This document shows, in pieces, positions 43,496 to 50,752 of a DNA stretch of 64,000 nucleotides. The notes under the pieces are model-generated. The model ran no database searches. It was not told the origin of the DNA and worked only from the letters and a program-made list of their open reading frames with translations. Source of the DNA: Bacteriovoracaceae bacterium (GTDB taxonomy: Bacteria; Bdellovibrionota; Bacteriovoracia; Bacteriovoracales; Bacteriovoracaceae); assembly GCA_024711325.1 (NCBI GenBank), contig JANJTC010000002.1, positions 310,001 to 374,000 of the forward strand, given 5' to 3'. A program made the translations under genes and the position numbers. The first letter of the stretch is position 1; every line of letters starts with the position of its first letter.

Positions 43496-44128
43496 ATGAC
43501 AAAATCGATAAAACCATTTCTAAGAGGGCACTTTCATCAGGCCGCATTTTTTATGGCCCTTGGAGCTTGTACGCTTTTGGTCATTAAAAGTTTTGAGACA
43601 TCTGCTTTTTGGGCAATTCTGATTTACTCATTAAGCTTGGTAAGCCTTCTTGGCATTAGTGCTCTATATCATCGTATCAACTGGGGTCCTCGCTTTAGAA
43701 TGGTTATGAGAAGGCTTGATCATGCCGCCATTTACTTTTTAATTGCCGGAACCATGACTCCAATATGTCTTCTAACCCTTCCGGCAACATCTGGAAGAAA
43801 TCTACTTATTATCGGCTGGGTAGTGGCCGTGGCCGGGATGCTTCTATCAACTGTTTTTACTCAAACACCTAAATGGTTAAATGCCTTACTGTACATTATT
43901 GCTGGTTTAATGGTGGTGCCTTTCTTGCCTGAAATGGCAGCAAATTTAGGTCCTGTTAATCTCGGTCTCATCATCAGTGGAGGTGTCATTTACGTCCTAG
44001 GTGCTCTGGCCTATGCTTTTAAGAAACCAGATTTTTTCCCCCATATATTCGGTTATCACGAGCTCTTTCATATTTTAGTTATAGTCGGGGCCGCTCTTCA
44101 TTTTACAGTCATTTATAACTTACTTTAG
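43496..44128 (+). CDS. Hemolysin III/PAQR-family membrane protein
   Basis: The 210-residue protein has seven hydrophobic helices and the HlyIII/PAQR signature: ALYHRINWG, RRLDHAAIYFLIAGTMTP, and HELFHILVIVGAALHF near the C-terminus. The conserved histidines and serine/aspartate in these motifs bind zinc in PAQR relatives. The biological role in bacteria is unclear; proposals include membrane-lipid homeostasis. ATG 43496 is preceded by AGGAAG at good spacing. The in-frame ATG at 43469 lies upstream of the predicted transcription start and is rejected. Confidence 0.87.
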   Translation: MTKSIKPFLRGHFHQAAFFMALGACTLLVIKSFETSAFWAILIYSLSLVSLLGISALYHRINWGPRFRMVMRRLDHAAIYFLIAGTMTPICLLTLPATSGRNLLIIGWVVAVAGMLLSTVFTQTPKWLNALLYIIAGLMVVPFLPEMAANLGPVNLGLIISGGVIYVLGALAYAFKKPDFFPHIFGYHELFHILVIVGAALHFTVIYNLL

Positions 44129-44143
44129 TCCGTCACTGGATGT

Positions 44144-44200
44144 TGATGTTACATCAGGATATTATTTTAACATCTCATAAATGATGTCATTGATACATCA
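44144..44200. repeat. Nested TGATGT/ACATCA inverted repeats between convergent genes
   Basis: TGATGT-T-ACATCA at 44144-44156 and TGATGT-N7-ACATCA at 44182-44200 are two copies of the same half-site pair. GATGTTA (44145-44151) and TAACATC (44168-44174) form a further 7-bp repeat. There is no T-run, so a simple terminator is doubtful. Function unknown; the rest of the 148-base gap shows nothing else. Confidence 0.4.
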
Positions 44201-44276
44201 GTTCTTAGTAAGTGACTGAAACTACTAATCCATTATCTTGGCACCGTGATTGCTCTTAAGGAAGGCGGAAGAACTT

Positions 44277-44648
44277 TTATCCTGCAAGTTTCTTATCATC
44301 AGTTGGAAAGATGATTTTATAAAGTTCAGATGATTTTTCATCGAGAATTTTAATGATCTCCGACTTTGGTAAAAGAATGAGTTGTGAATTTTTTTTGACT
44401 CTGCATTTGAACTTGAAAGGTATGTTGTTCAGCAGATTTTGAAGACCAATAATTGAGCCAGGGGATGTAAGTTCGATGTGATTTCTTTTATTGAGAAGAT
44501 TGATCTCTCCATCGACTAATATGATGCCAATGTTGGGGATTTGCTTTTCATAGACTAAATCAAATTCCGAACTGAAAGTGATAGTTTCGAAATGGGACTT
44601 TAAAGTGTCTAAATCAATTGTCTCTATCATTTGGATTTGTATTTTCAT
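44277..44648 (-). CDS. Lone cyclic-nucleotide-binding-domain protein without HTH
   Basis: The 123-residue product looks like the sensor half of a CRP/FNR regulator: IGIILVDGEINLL and a SPGSIIGLQNLLNNIPFKF segment match the beta-roll of cNMP-binding domains. It ends about where the dimer helix would begin, and no helix-turn-helix follows before the stop. There is no cysteine cluster as in FNR. It may bind a nucleotide or heme, or modulate another protein. The ATG is placed directly after AAGAGG, closer than usual, so a start at Met7 is possible. It lies divergent to the hemerythrin/PAS gene. Confidence 0.6.
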   Translation of the reverse strand: MKIQIQMIETIDLDTLKSHFETITFSSEFDLVYEKQIPNIGIILVDGEINLLNKRNHIELTSPGSIIGLQNLLNNIPFKFKCRVKKNSQLILLPKSEIIKILDEKSSELYKIIFPTDDKKLAG

Positions 44649-44723
44649 CCTCTTATTCTGAAATACTTTGAGGAATAGAAAAATGTTCTGGATCAGGTTA
44701 TTTCCTTATAATTGTTGTCTTGA

Positions 44724-44737
44724 TGGATTTAAATCAA
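44724..44737. promoter_or_regulatory. Second FNR-like site upstream of the hemerythrin/PAS gene
   Basis: TGGATTTAAATCAA differs from the FNR consensus TTGAT-N4-ATCAA at one position. A TATATT box at 44761-44766 is 30.5 bases from its centre, one base off the class II distance. It may provide an upstream promoter. Confidence 0.4.
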
Positions 44738-44777
44738 GTGTTGAGGAAAAAAGCATGACCTATATTTAGCTTTAGTA

Positions 44778-44789
44778 TGACCTATGTCA
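44778..44789. promoter_or_regulatory. CRP/FNR-like site of the hemerythrin/PAS gene
   Basis: TGACCTATGTCA is centred at 44783.5. TAATTT at 44812-44817 begins 28.5 bases on (one base short of the others). The predicted start is within one or two bases of the ATG at 44823. A degenerate half-copy, TGACCTATATTT, precedes it at 44756. Confidence 0.55.
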
Positions 44790-44822
44790 TTCATGTTTTA
44801 ATTCAAGGGTGTAATTTAAATT

Positions 44823-45806
44823 ATGAAAAATTTTGAGACTATTGAAAAACGTTATCCTGAATACGTAAATGTACTGCCTGAAGGCCATCCTGTTAAAGTT
44901 TATTTTGATGAGAACTTCTATTTACAAAACATTCTCAGAGAATTGGATGGAACTAGCGTAGAGTCCGATTTTCAGAAGTTTTTTAATTTGTTCAATCAAT
45001 TATGTGAAGTTGAAAAGCGATACGCTAGAAAAGAGAACCAACTTTTTCCTTATCTTGAAAAATACGGCTGGACTGGGCCAAGTCAGGGGATGTGGTCATT
45101 TCATGATGCTAATAGAGATCTTCTTCGAGCAGTTCGTAAAAAGATTGAATCTAATCAGCTAGAGGGTATTGATCAGGATATCAGAATCATTATTGGTGAA
45201 ATGCAAAGGCTTGCGATGGTGGAAGAGATGCGGCTGTTCCCGTACTCTCTTGAACTTCTCTCTGAAGAAGACTGGCATGAAATGAAAGAGGGAGATGAAG
45301 AAATTGGTTGGATGTTAAAAGAAAGGCCTTCTCCCTTTGAAAAAATACAGACCTTAGTAGCTGAGGCCAAATCTCCGAAACAAAACAATCCAATGGGCGC
45401 ACTTCACTTAGAAGAAGGTTATCTTAATCAGGAGCAGATCAATTTACTCCTGAAGTTCATGCCTGTGGATTTAACCTATGTGGATGAAAATGACCGCGTT
45501 TTATTCTATAACCGGGGTGAAGACCGGGTCTTCCCAAGAAGTGCCGGAATTATCGGTCGAGAAGTTCGTTTTTGTCATCCTCCCAAAAGTGTTGGAACAG
45601 TCCTTAGAATTTTAGAAGAGTTCAAAAAAGGTACGAAAGATGACGCTGAATTTTGGATTCGTTTTAAAGGTCGAGTCATACATATCAGATACTTTGCCTT
45701 AAGGAATAAGGATGGCATCTATAAAGGTGTTATTGAAATGTCGCAAGACATAACTGATATCCAGAAACTTGAAGGCGAGCAAAGACTTCTAAGTTGGGAT
45801 AATTAA
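44823..45806 (+). CDS. DUF438-type hemerythrin/PAS protein
   Basis: This 327-residue soluble protein resembles the DUF438 group. Residues about 15-170 have a hemerythrin-like pattern: GHPVKVYFDEN, the EVEKRYARKENQLFPYLEKYG helix, WSFHDANRDLL and EEMRLFPYSLELL. Residues about 205-320 form a PAS domain (MPVDLTYVDENDRVLFYNRGE, then a late GVIEMSQDITDIQ). The protein lacks any kinase or DNA-binding part. Such proteins are common in anaerobes and are linked with redox or NO responses, but the function is not established. No normally spaced Shine-Dalgarno is present (AAGGG lies 13 bases off), and the mRNA may start at the ATG. Confidence 0.75.
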   Translation: MKNFETIEKRYPEYVNVLPEGHPVKVYFDENFYLQNILRELDGTSVESDFQKFFNLFNQLCEVEKRYARKENQLFPYLEKYGWTGPSQGMWSFHDANRDLLRAVRKKIESNQLEGIDQDIRIIIGEMQRLAMVEEMRLFPYSLELLSEEDWHEMKEGDEEIGWMLKERPSPFEKIQTLVAEAKSPKQNNPMGALHLEEGYLNQEQINLLLKFMPVDLTYVDENDRVLFYNRGEDRVFPRSAGIIGREVRFCHPPKSVGTVLRILEEFKKGTKDDAEFWIRFKGRVIHIRYFALRNKDGIYKGVIEMSQDITDIQKLEGEQRLLSWDN

Positions 45807-45820
45807 TAAAAGGAAAAAAA

Positions 45821-45970
45821 ATGGAAACTAAAGATCAAAAGAAAGTCGAAGAGAATGAAAAGTTAAATTCGGAGCAAAAGATCAAGGCCGATGAAAAAAA
45901 ATCGGAAAAAAATGATGATAAAAAAGACCCACATGAGAATGGCTCATGTTGTGGAGGATGTGGAGGTTAA
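45821..45970 (+). CDS. 49-residue Lys/Glu-rich protein with Cys-Gly tail
   Basis: A small gene with AAAAGGAA before its ATG lies 14 bases after the hemerythrin/PAS gene, and both are followed by one terminator, so they form a unit. The product is almost entirely charged (Lys, Glu, Asp, Asn) for 40 residues and then ends in GSCCGGCGG. The three cysteines in a flexible glycine tail could bind metal or a persulfide, or serve as a thiol donor. The YgaP-like rhodanese at 48924 also ends in a short CCG tail. I do not recognise the family. Confidence 0.7.
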   Translation: METKDQKKVEENEKLNSEQKIKADEKKSEKNDDKKDPHENGSCCGGCGG

Positions 45971-46018
45971 ATATTGATATAGTTTTTTACATTAAGGCTA
46001 TTTGCATTAAAGTTTTGT

Positions 46019-46057
46019 GGTAGTTCCTTTTCTCTCCGGATAGGGACTGCCATTTTT
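46019..46057 (+). terminator. Terminator after the hemerythrin/PAS-micro-protein unit
   Basis: GGTAGTTCC can pair with GGGACTGCC (9 bp with two G-T pairs) around a 15-base loop, followed by ATTTTT. Confidence 0.7.
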
Positions 46058-46082
46058 CATTTAGTTGATATAGTGTATAGAA

Positions 46083-47015
46083 ATGATACACACCATAACT
46101 TTGAATCCTGCATTAGACATTAGTGGCACCGTAGATAAGCTCGTTCCTGATGAGAAAAGCTATGTCTATGATGAAATCCAGACTCCGGGGGGAAATGGTA
46201 TCAATGCTGCTATCATTGCCCATAGACTAGGAGCTCCTGTATCTGCTACCGGGTTTCTGGGTGGTGCCAATGGTGATGAAGTTAAACAACTTTTAAATGA
46301 AGAACATGTACCTCATCGTTTTATTTCTATTTCAGGAAATACCAGGATGAATCTTACTGTTACCAATTCCCGTACTCACCGTCAGACCAGATTGAGTTTT
46401 CCCGGTCCAAGAATAAAAAGCAATGAATTAAAATTCCTCATAAAATTAGTGTCTGGTTTTAAAAAAAACGATCTGGTTATAATTGGTGGCAGCTTGCCTC
46501 CTGGTATTGAAGCAAGTGATGTTTCCCATTTAGTTCGTCTGATTAATAAGAAAGGGATATCATGTATGGTTGATATGCCCGGTAAAATTCTAGCTCAAGT
46601 TGTTTCTTCAAGACCTTTATTCATTAAGCCGAATTTGGTGGAATTCCAGGAGTTGGTCGGACGAAATGTAAAAACAATAAAATCAATCCTTCCGTTAGTT
46701 AGAAAGTTAAATACTTCAGTACCGCTAGTTTGTGTCTCTTCCGTAGAGGGTGGAGCAATACTTGTCACAAAGGATGAGGCCTGGTATGGGCGTATTCCAA
46801 AAGTTAAAGTGCTATCCTCGGTGGGAGCAGGTGATTCTATGGTTGGAGCGATAGCAGCTTCACTTGTACAGAATCGAAATACATCAATTAAAGATCTGCT
46901 GCAATCTGGTTTGGCAGCTTCCTGTGCCACTTTAACTGAGAAAGGTATGGTTTTAGGTTCGAAAAAAGCAATTCAAAAGTATCGTCCCCAAATATATTTG
47001 AAGGAAGTAAAATGA
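46083..47015 (+). CDS. PfkB-family phosphofructokinase
   Basis: The 310-residue sugar kinase is of the 1-phosphofructokinase / 6-phosphofructokinase-2 group: it starts IHTITLNPALDISG, has the substrate motif PGGNGINAA and the C-terminal catalytic GAGDSMVGAIAAS with the general-base aspartate. Fructose-6-phosphate or fructose-1-phosphate would be phosphorylated to fructose-1,6-bisphosphate. No PTS gene adjoins, which favours the glycolytic PfkB role. There is no Shine-Dalgarno sequence; TATAGT at 46069-46074 is close enough that the transcript may start at the ATG. The ldhA-like gene follows with a 4-base overlap. Confidence 0.88.
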   Translation: MIHTITLNPALDISGTVDKLVPDEKSYVYDEIQTPGGNGINAAIIAHRLGAPVSATGFLGGANGDEVKQLLNEEHVPHRFISISGNTRMNLTVTNSRTHRQTRLSFPGPRIKSNELKFLIKLVSGFKKNDLVIIGGSLPPGIEASDVSHLVRLINKKGISCMVDMPGKILAQVVSSRPLFIKPNLVEFQELVGRNVKTIKSILPLVRKLNTSVPLVCVSSVEGGAILVTKDEAWYGRIPKVKVLSSVGAGDSMVGAIAASLVQNRNTSIKDLLQSGLAASCATLTEKGMVLGSKKAIQKYRPQIYLKEVK

Positions 47016-47986
47016 AGGTCTGTTTTTTCGACACTCATAGTTTTGAGCGCACTGCTTTCGAGAAAGAAAATACAAGTTTCGGATTAGAACTTCAGTTCTT
47101 GGAAACAAAGCTGAATTCTACTTCAGCTCTTTTTGCCAAGGGGTCAGATGTCGTCTGCGCATTTATAAATGATAAATTAGATGCTCAGTGCCTTCGGGTG
47201 CTGAATGACATGGGTATTAAAATGATAGCTCTGCGTTCAGCGGGTTTTAATCATGTCGATCTTAAAGTCGCCACAGAATTAGGTATACAAGTGGCACGGG
47301 TGCCAGGTTATTCACCTCATGCCATATCGGAGTTTGCCCTCGGCCTTTTATTAAGTTTAAACAGGAAAATTCATAAGTCTTATAATCGGGTCAGAGATTT
47401 GAATTTTTCCCTTGATGGTTTGGTTGGGTTTGATCTCCATGGTAAAACGATTGGTGTTATTGGTACGGGAAGAATAGGTTTGTTGTTTGCTAAAAGTGTT
47501 GAGGCCCTTGGGTGTAAAGTCCTGGCCTATGATAAATTTCCTTCAAAGGAATTTACTTATGTTGAACTCCCTGAGTTGTTGAGAGCATCCGATGTCATTT
47601 CCCTCCATATTCCACTGACTCCAGAAACTCATTATATGATAAATGATGAAAACATTAGTCTGATGAAAGACAATGTTTACATACTGAATACCAGTCGGGG
47701 AGGGCTGATTGACACTAAAGCCTTGATTAGGGGTCTCAAAAAGCAAAAAATCGGTGGAGTTGCCCTGGATGTTTATGAAGAAGAGGAAGAGTTCTTTTTC
47801 AAAGACCTGTCAGGAACGGGCATACCGGATGATGTCCTTGCCCGTCTTCTGACTTTTCCAAATGTTCTGATCTCCTCCCATCAGGCATTTTTAACACATG
47901 AAGCTTTGGGGAACATAGCTAAAACAACCCTGGAAAATATAGAGGAATTCAAAAATACAGGGACCGTATCAAAGAATAGGGTATGA
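47012..47986 (+). CDS. ldhA: D-lactate dehydrogenase-like 2-hydroxyacid dehydrogenase
   Basis: This 324-residue NAD-dependent enzyme reduces pyruvate to D-lactate, judged by its similarity to fermentative LdhA. The NAD loop is GKTIGVIGTGRIGLLF; RSAGFNHVDL, PGYSPHAISEFALGLLL, the catalytic arginine in NTSRGGLIDT, the glutamate in DVYEEE and the histidine in SSHQAF are all in place. Coupled to the phosphofructokinase gene, it suggests a small sugar-fermentation operon. A strong hairpin follows the stop. Confidence 0.88.
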   Translation: MKVCFFDTHSFERTAFEKENTSFGLELQFLETKLNSTSALFAKGSDVVCAFINDKLDAQCLRVLNDMGIKMIALRSAGFNHVDLKVATELGIQVARVPGYSPHAISEFALGLLLSLNRKIHKSYNRVRDLNFSLDGLVGFDLHGKTIGVIGTGRIGLLFAKSVEALGCKVLAYDKFPSKEFTYVELPELLRASDVISLHIPLTPETHYMINDENISLMKDNVYILNTSRGGLIDTKALIRGLKKQKIGGVALDVYEEEEEFFFKDLSGTGIPDDVLARLLTFPNVLISSHQAFLTHEALGNIAKTTLENIEEFKNTGTVSKNRV

Positions 47987-47988
47987 AA

Positions 47989-48022
47989 GACCCTACTTCA
48001 TTATGTTTAATCAAGTAGGGTC
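47989..48022. terminator. Bidirectional terminator between ldhA and the His-rich gene
   Basis: GACCCTACTT and AAGTAGGGTC form a perfect 10-bp stem with a 14-base loop between two convergent genes. T-runs are weak on both sides. Confidence 0.75.
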
Positions 48023-48026
48023 GCTT

Positions 48027-48470
48027 CTAATCTTTAAAGGAATGTGAGAAATATTTTGAATAAGTAGATAAAGCGTGATGCAGCTTTTTTAAAGCAGAAT
48101 CTGCTTTACCACTTTTATTTAAATCATCTGAAATTGCAAAAAGATCATTAAGAATGACGTGAAATGTTTCATCAGCTTTTGGCCCCATTTTACAATTGCT
48201 GGCAATATCCTGGGCCGAATAAGAGATTACTGATGCCAGACTACTGTAGTCTTTATCTGTTGCTTTTTTTGTTTTAACCAGATTATGGACAACTTTGAAT
48301 TTATCATGGATGGCATCCATGTTCTTTTTCATCACTGCATCGACCTCCCATTTCTTTCCATGATTTAAACTAAGTGCTTTTTTTTCTTCATGGTGATGAT
48401 GATGTGATTCATTTGCCATAACGACTTGAAAAGAAAACAAGACAGCTGCCAGTACTAAGAAAAATTTCAT
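48027..48470 (-). CDS. Histidine-rich periplasmic helical protein, unknown function
   Basis: The 147-residue product has a clear signal peptide (MKFFLVLAAVLFSFQVVMA) and then NESHHHHHEEKK, a run of five histidines just after the cleavage site. The rest is helical, with a four-helix-bundle look, and a lone cysteine (IASNCKMG). The shape recalls small periplasmic metal-binding proteins found with denitrification or copper genes, but I do not recognise the family. The gene follows the small rhodanese gene by 9 bases on the minus strand. Confidence 0.65.
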   Translation of the reverse strand: MKFFLVLAAVLFSFQVVMANESHHHHHEEKKALSLNHGKKWEVDAVMKKNMDAIHDKFKVVHNLVKTKKATDKDYSSLASVISYSAQDIASNCKMGPKADETFHVILNDLFAISDDLNKSGKADSALKKLHHALSTYSKYFSHSFKD

Positions 48471-48479
48471 TCTATCCTC

Positions 48480-48833
48480 CTATAATTGTGTCAAAAGTTT
48501 AGTCCATGTTCCGATATTATATACTTTGGCATGGCCGTTTTTCTTCAATAGCATTCTGGCCATTCCACTGCGTGTGCCGCTGGCACAACAAAATACGACA
48601 GGCCTATCTTTAGGTATTTCCTGTAATCGTCCATTTAATTCCTGTATAGGTATATTAATGCTTCCAGGAGCATTTCCTGAAGAAAATTCATCTTTTGTTC
48701 TTACATCAATAATGACAGCTCCCTCTTCCTTAAGTTTAGGTAGCATTGCAAGGATCTTTTTAGAATTCCACCATTTGTATATTAACCAGAGACTTAGTAG
48801 TCCAATTGGCCAATAGTTATTTAATATATTCAC
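48480..48833 (-). CDS. Membrane-anchored single-domain rhodanese
   Basis: The 117-residue protein has an N-terminal membrane segment (YWPIGLLSLWLIYKWW) and one rhodanese domain: VIIDVRTKDEF, GSINIPIQEL and the active-site loop VVFCCASGTRSG with catalytic cysteine. Rhodaneses carry persulfide sulfur. It is the first gene on its side of a divergent promoter region shared with the YgaP-like rhodanese, and is probably under the same persulfide control. Confidence 0.85.
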   Translation of the reverse strand: MNILNNYWPIGLLSLWLIYKWWNSKKILAMLPKLKEEGAVIIDVRTKDEFSSGNAPGSINIPIQELNGRLQEIPKDRPVVFCCASGTRSGMARMLLKKNGHAKVYNIGTWTKLLTQL

Positions 48834-48843
48834 ATTTTTCTCC

Positions 48844-48871
48844 TTGATATATTATTAAATTGTCATATAAT
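48844..48871 (+). promoter_or_regulatory. Promoter of the persulfide-stress operon
   Basis: TTGATA (48844-48849), a 16-base spacer and a perfect TATAAT (48866-48871) form a good sigma-70 promoter. The region is very AT-rich with short inverted repeats, as expected for an ArsR-type operator, and lies between the two rhodanese genes. Confidence 0.6.
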
Positions 48872-48923
48872 GGTATTGTAATATTGGTCTAGTGACAAGT
48901 TATTTATGAATAAGGAGCTTCCT

Positions 48924-49439
48924 ATGGTTATTTTAGATGTCAGAGAAAGAGAAGAGTATGAGGCAGAACATATCCCTGAGTCTATTTGTTGTCCTTTATC
49001 TCAGTTTGACTCATTGGCCCCAGGACTATTAAAAAATATTAAAGATAGTGAAATCACCATCATGTGCCGTACTGGTTCAAGAGCTAAAATGGCATTGAAT
49101 GAATTAAAAAAACATGATCTTAGTCAACATCAGTTTTCTTGTTATGAGGGGGGCATTATTAAATGGAGAAATGAAGGATTACCTATTAATGGTAAAGGGT
49201 CAGTTTTTCCAGTAATGCGTCAAGTTCAGATAGTTGCTTCTACCATGATATTTCTTGCCTTTGTTGGATCATATTTTATAGCACCTGAATTTATCTATTT
49301 AAGTCTTTTTGTAGGTTTCGGATTAGCGCTCGCAGGTTATACAGGATTTTGTCCTATGGTGTTTTTATTGCAGAAAATGCCGTGGAACAATAAAAAATCT
49401 ATCAGCTACACATCAAGTAATAAGGGCTGTTGCGGCTAA
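48924..49439 (+). CDS. YgaP-like rhodanese with C-terminal membrane domain
   Basis: The 171-residue product has an N-terminal rhodanese domain (VILDVREREEYEAEHIPES, with catalytic cysteine in TIMCRTGSRAKM) and a C-terminal two-helix membrane domain of the DUF2892 type (GLALAGYTGFCPMVFLL). E. coli YgaP has the same architecture and is controlled by the ArsR-type YgaV. The protein ends SSNKGCCG, an extra cysteine tail. I chose ATG 48924 because AAGGAG lies six bases before it; ATG 48906 would swallow that sequence. It heads the operon with tolC, RND, arsR, osmC and a heme protein. Confidence 0.88.
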   Translation: MVILDVREREEYEAEHIPESICCPLSQFDSLAPGLLKNIKDSEITIMCRTGSRAKMALNELKKHDLSQHQFSCYEGGIIKWRNEGLPINGKGSVFPVMRQVQIVASTMIFLAFVGSYFIAPEFIYLSLFVGFGLALAGYTGFCPMVFLLQKMPWNNKKSISYTSSNKGCCG

Positions 49440-49449
49440 AGGTATTAAT

Positions 49450-50742
49450 ATGAAGATCTTTTTGAGTCTGACATTAACATTCTATTCCCTGTCCGCATTT
49501 TCGCAGACAGTGAATAAGTCTTTTGAGGAATTATGGCAGGAATTTTTTCATAAGTCTCTTCAGCAGAAATCTATTGGACAAGAGAAAGTGGCAAGTGAGC
49601 TTTCTTTAGAGAGATCGAGAAGACATTGGCTTCCGAGGGTCTATGTCACTGGACAATGGTTCAGTACTAATGACCCCACTCAAGTTTTTTTCAATCATTT
49701 AGGTCAACGCTCGATTGAGCAGGCCGACTTTATACCTTCAGATCTAAATCGTCCTGGTAGAAAAAATTTTTTGGCAGCTTCTTTAGGTGTTGATCTTCCT
49801 TTATATGAGGGAGGAATGAAGTCATCTCAAACCTCTATGTTTGAATCGTTGGTAAAAGCATCTGCGATGGAAATGAAGGCCAAAAAAACCGAGGAGTACT
49901 CAGAGCTAGGACGCCAGTTTGGAGCGGCCTTGTTGTACTCGAAAAACGGAGTGCTTTTAAATAACTTGAAAAAGAAATTAGAGTCAATAATCGCCAATTA
50001 TCAGGTTGGGTCGCAAAGTAATCCTGTGGGATATTCAGGGCTTCTAGGTCTTAAGGGCGTAAGTAATCGTATTGAAGGATTGTTGACTGAGTATGAACTA
50101 AAGTCCATGAATGCGAAGAAATGGATTGCAAAAAAAACTCAAACTGATGAGAACTGGGCCCCGGATATGAAGGTGAATCTGAAGGATTTTTTAAGTTCAA
50201 ATTTTACCCAAACATCGAGTTCAGCTTACTCATCTAATATTCTGGCCCAGAAGTTTAAAGTTGATACTTTAGATGACCAAAAAGATATGGAGAAAGCACG
50301 TTTCCTTCCTCGGGTAGGTCTTTTTGCTCAGAATAGTCTTTATGATGGGAATAGAGATTCTGAAAATTCCCAGACCTATGGAATTTATCTTATGTGGGAT
50401 TTGTTTAACAGTGATTCTTATGGACGTTTAGGGGAGGCCAATGCCAAGGCCATGGCAGGAAAAGCAAAAATTGAGGCCTACAAGCAGGATGAAAAAATTA
50501 TGCTTGATCAGCTCATGGATTCAAAGATCACTCTGGAGAAGAATTTGGTTCTTTTAAGAGATTCAGATCGATTGTTGGAGGAGCAAACTCAAAATGCTAC
50601 GAGATTATTTCGTTCAGGCATGCTTTCTGCCTTGCAGCTTTCTGAAGTCATTAATCGAAGAGTGGATCTGATTGAGAACAAAAACAAGGCCGAAAATCAG
50701 TACCTTGAAGTGTACTCTAGAATTTATCAAATAAATAATTAA
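49450..50742 (+). CDS. TolC-family outer-membrane efflux protein
   Basis: The 430-residue protein has a signal peptide (MKIFLSLTLTFYSLSAFSQ) and the repeated helical/beta layout of outer-membrane efflux proteins: ELSLERSRRHWLPRVYVTGQW in the first half, with its counterpart MEKARFLPRVGLFAQNSLYDG in the second, and a late SALQLSEVINRRVDL. It forms the outer-membrane channel of a tripartite exporter. It lies 10 bases after the rhodanese and 10 before the RND gene. No periplasmic adaptor gene is between them. Confidence 0.85.
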   Translation: MKIFLSLTLTFYSLSAFSQTVNKSFEELWQEFFHKSLQQKSIGQEKVASELSLERSRRHWLPRVYVTGQWFSTNDPTQVFFNHLGQRSIEQADFIPSDLNRPGRKNFLAASLGVDLPLYEGGMKSSQTSMFESLVKASAMEMKAKKTEEYSELGRQFGAALLYSKNGVLLNNLKKKLESIIANYQVGSQSNPVGYSGLLGLKGVSNRIEGLLTEYELKSMNAKKWIAKKTQTDENWAPDMKVNLKDFLSSNFTQTSSSAYSSNILAQKFKVDTLDDQKDMEKARFLPRVGLFAQNSLYDGNRDSENSQTYGIYLMWDLFNSDSYGRLGEANAKAMAGKAKIEAYKQDEKIMLDQLMDSKITLEKNLVLLRDSDRLLEEQTQNATRLFRSGMLSALQLSEVINRRVDLIENKNKAENQYLEVYSRIYQINN

Positions 50743-50752
50743 TGAGGATGAT

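Noticed and set aside
44683..44700. CRP/FNR-like half-site (TGATCCAGAACA on the minus strand) before the lone sensor-domain gene
   Set aside because: Only one half matches and no -10 box is at the class II distance.
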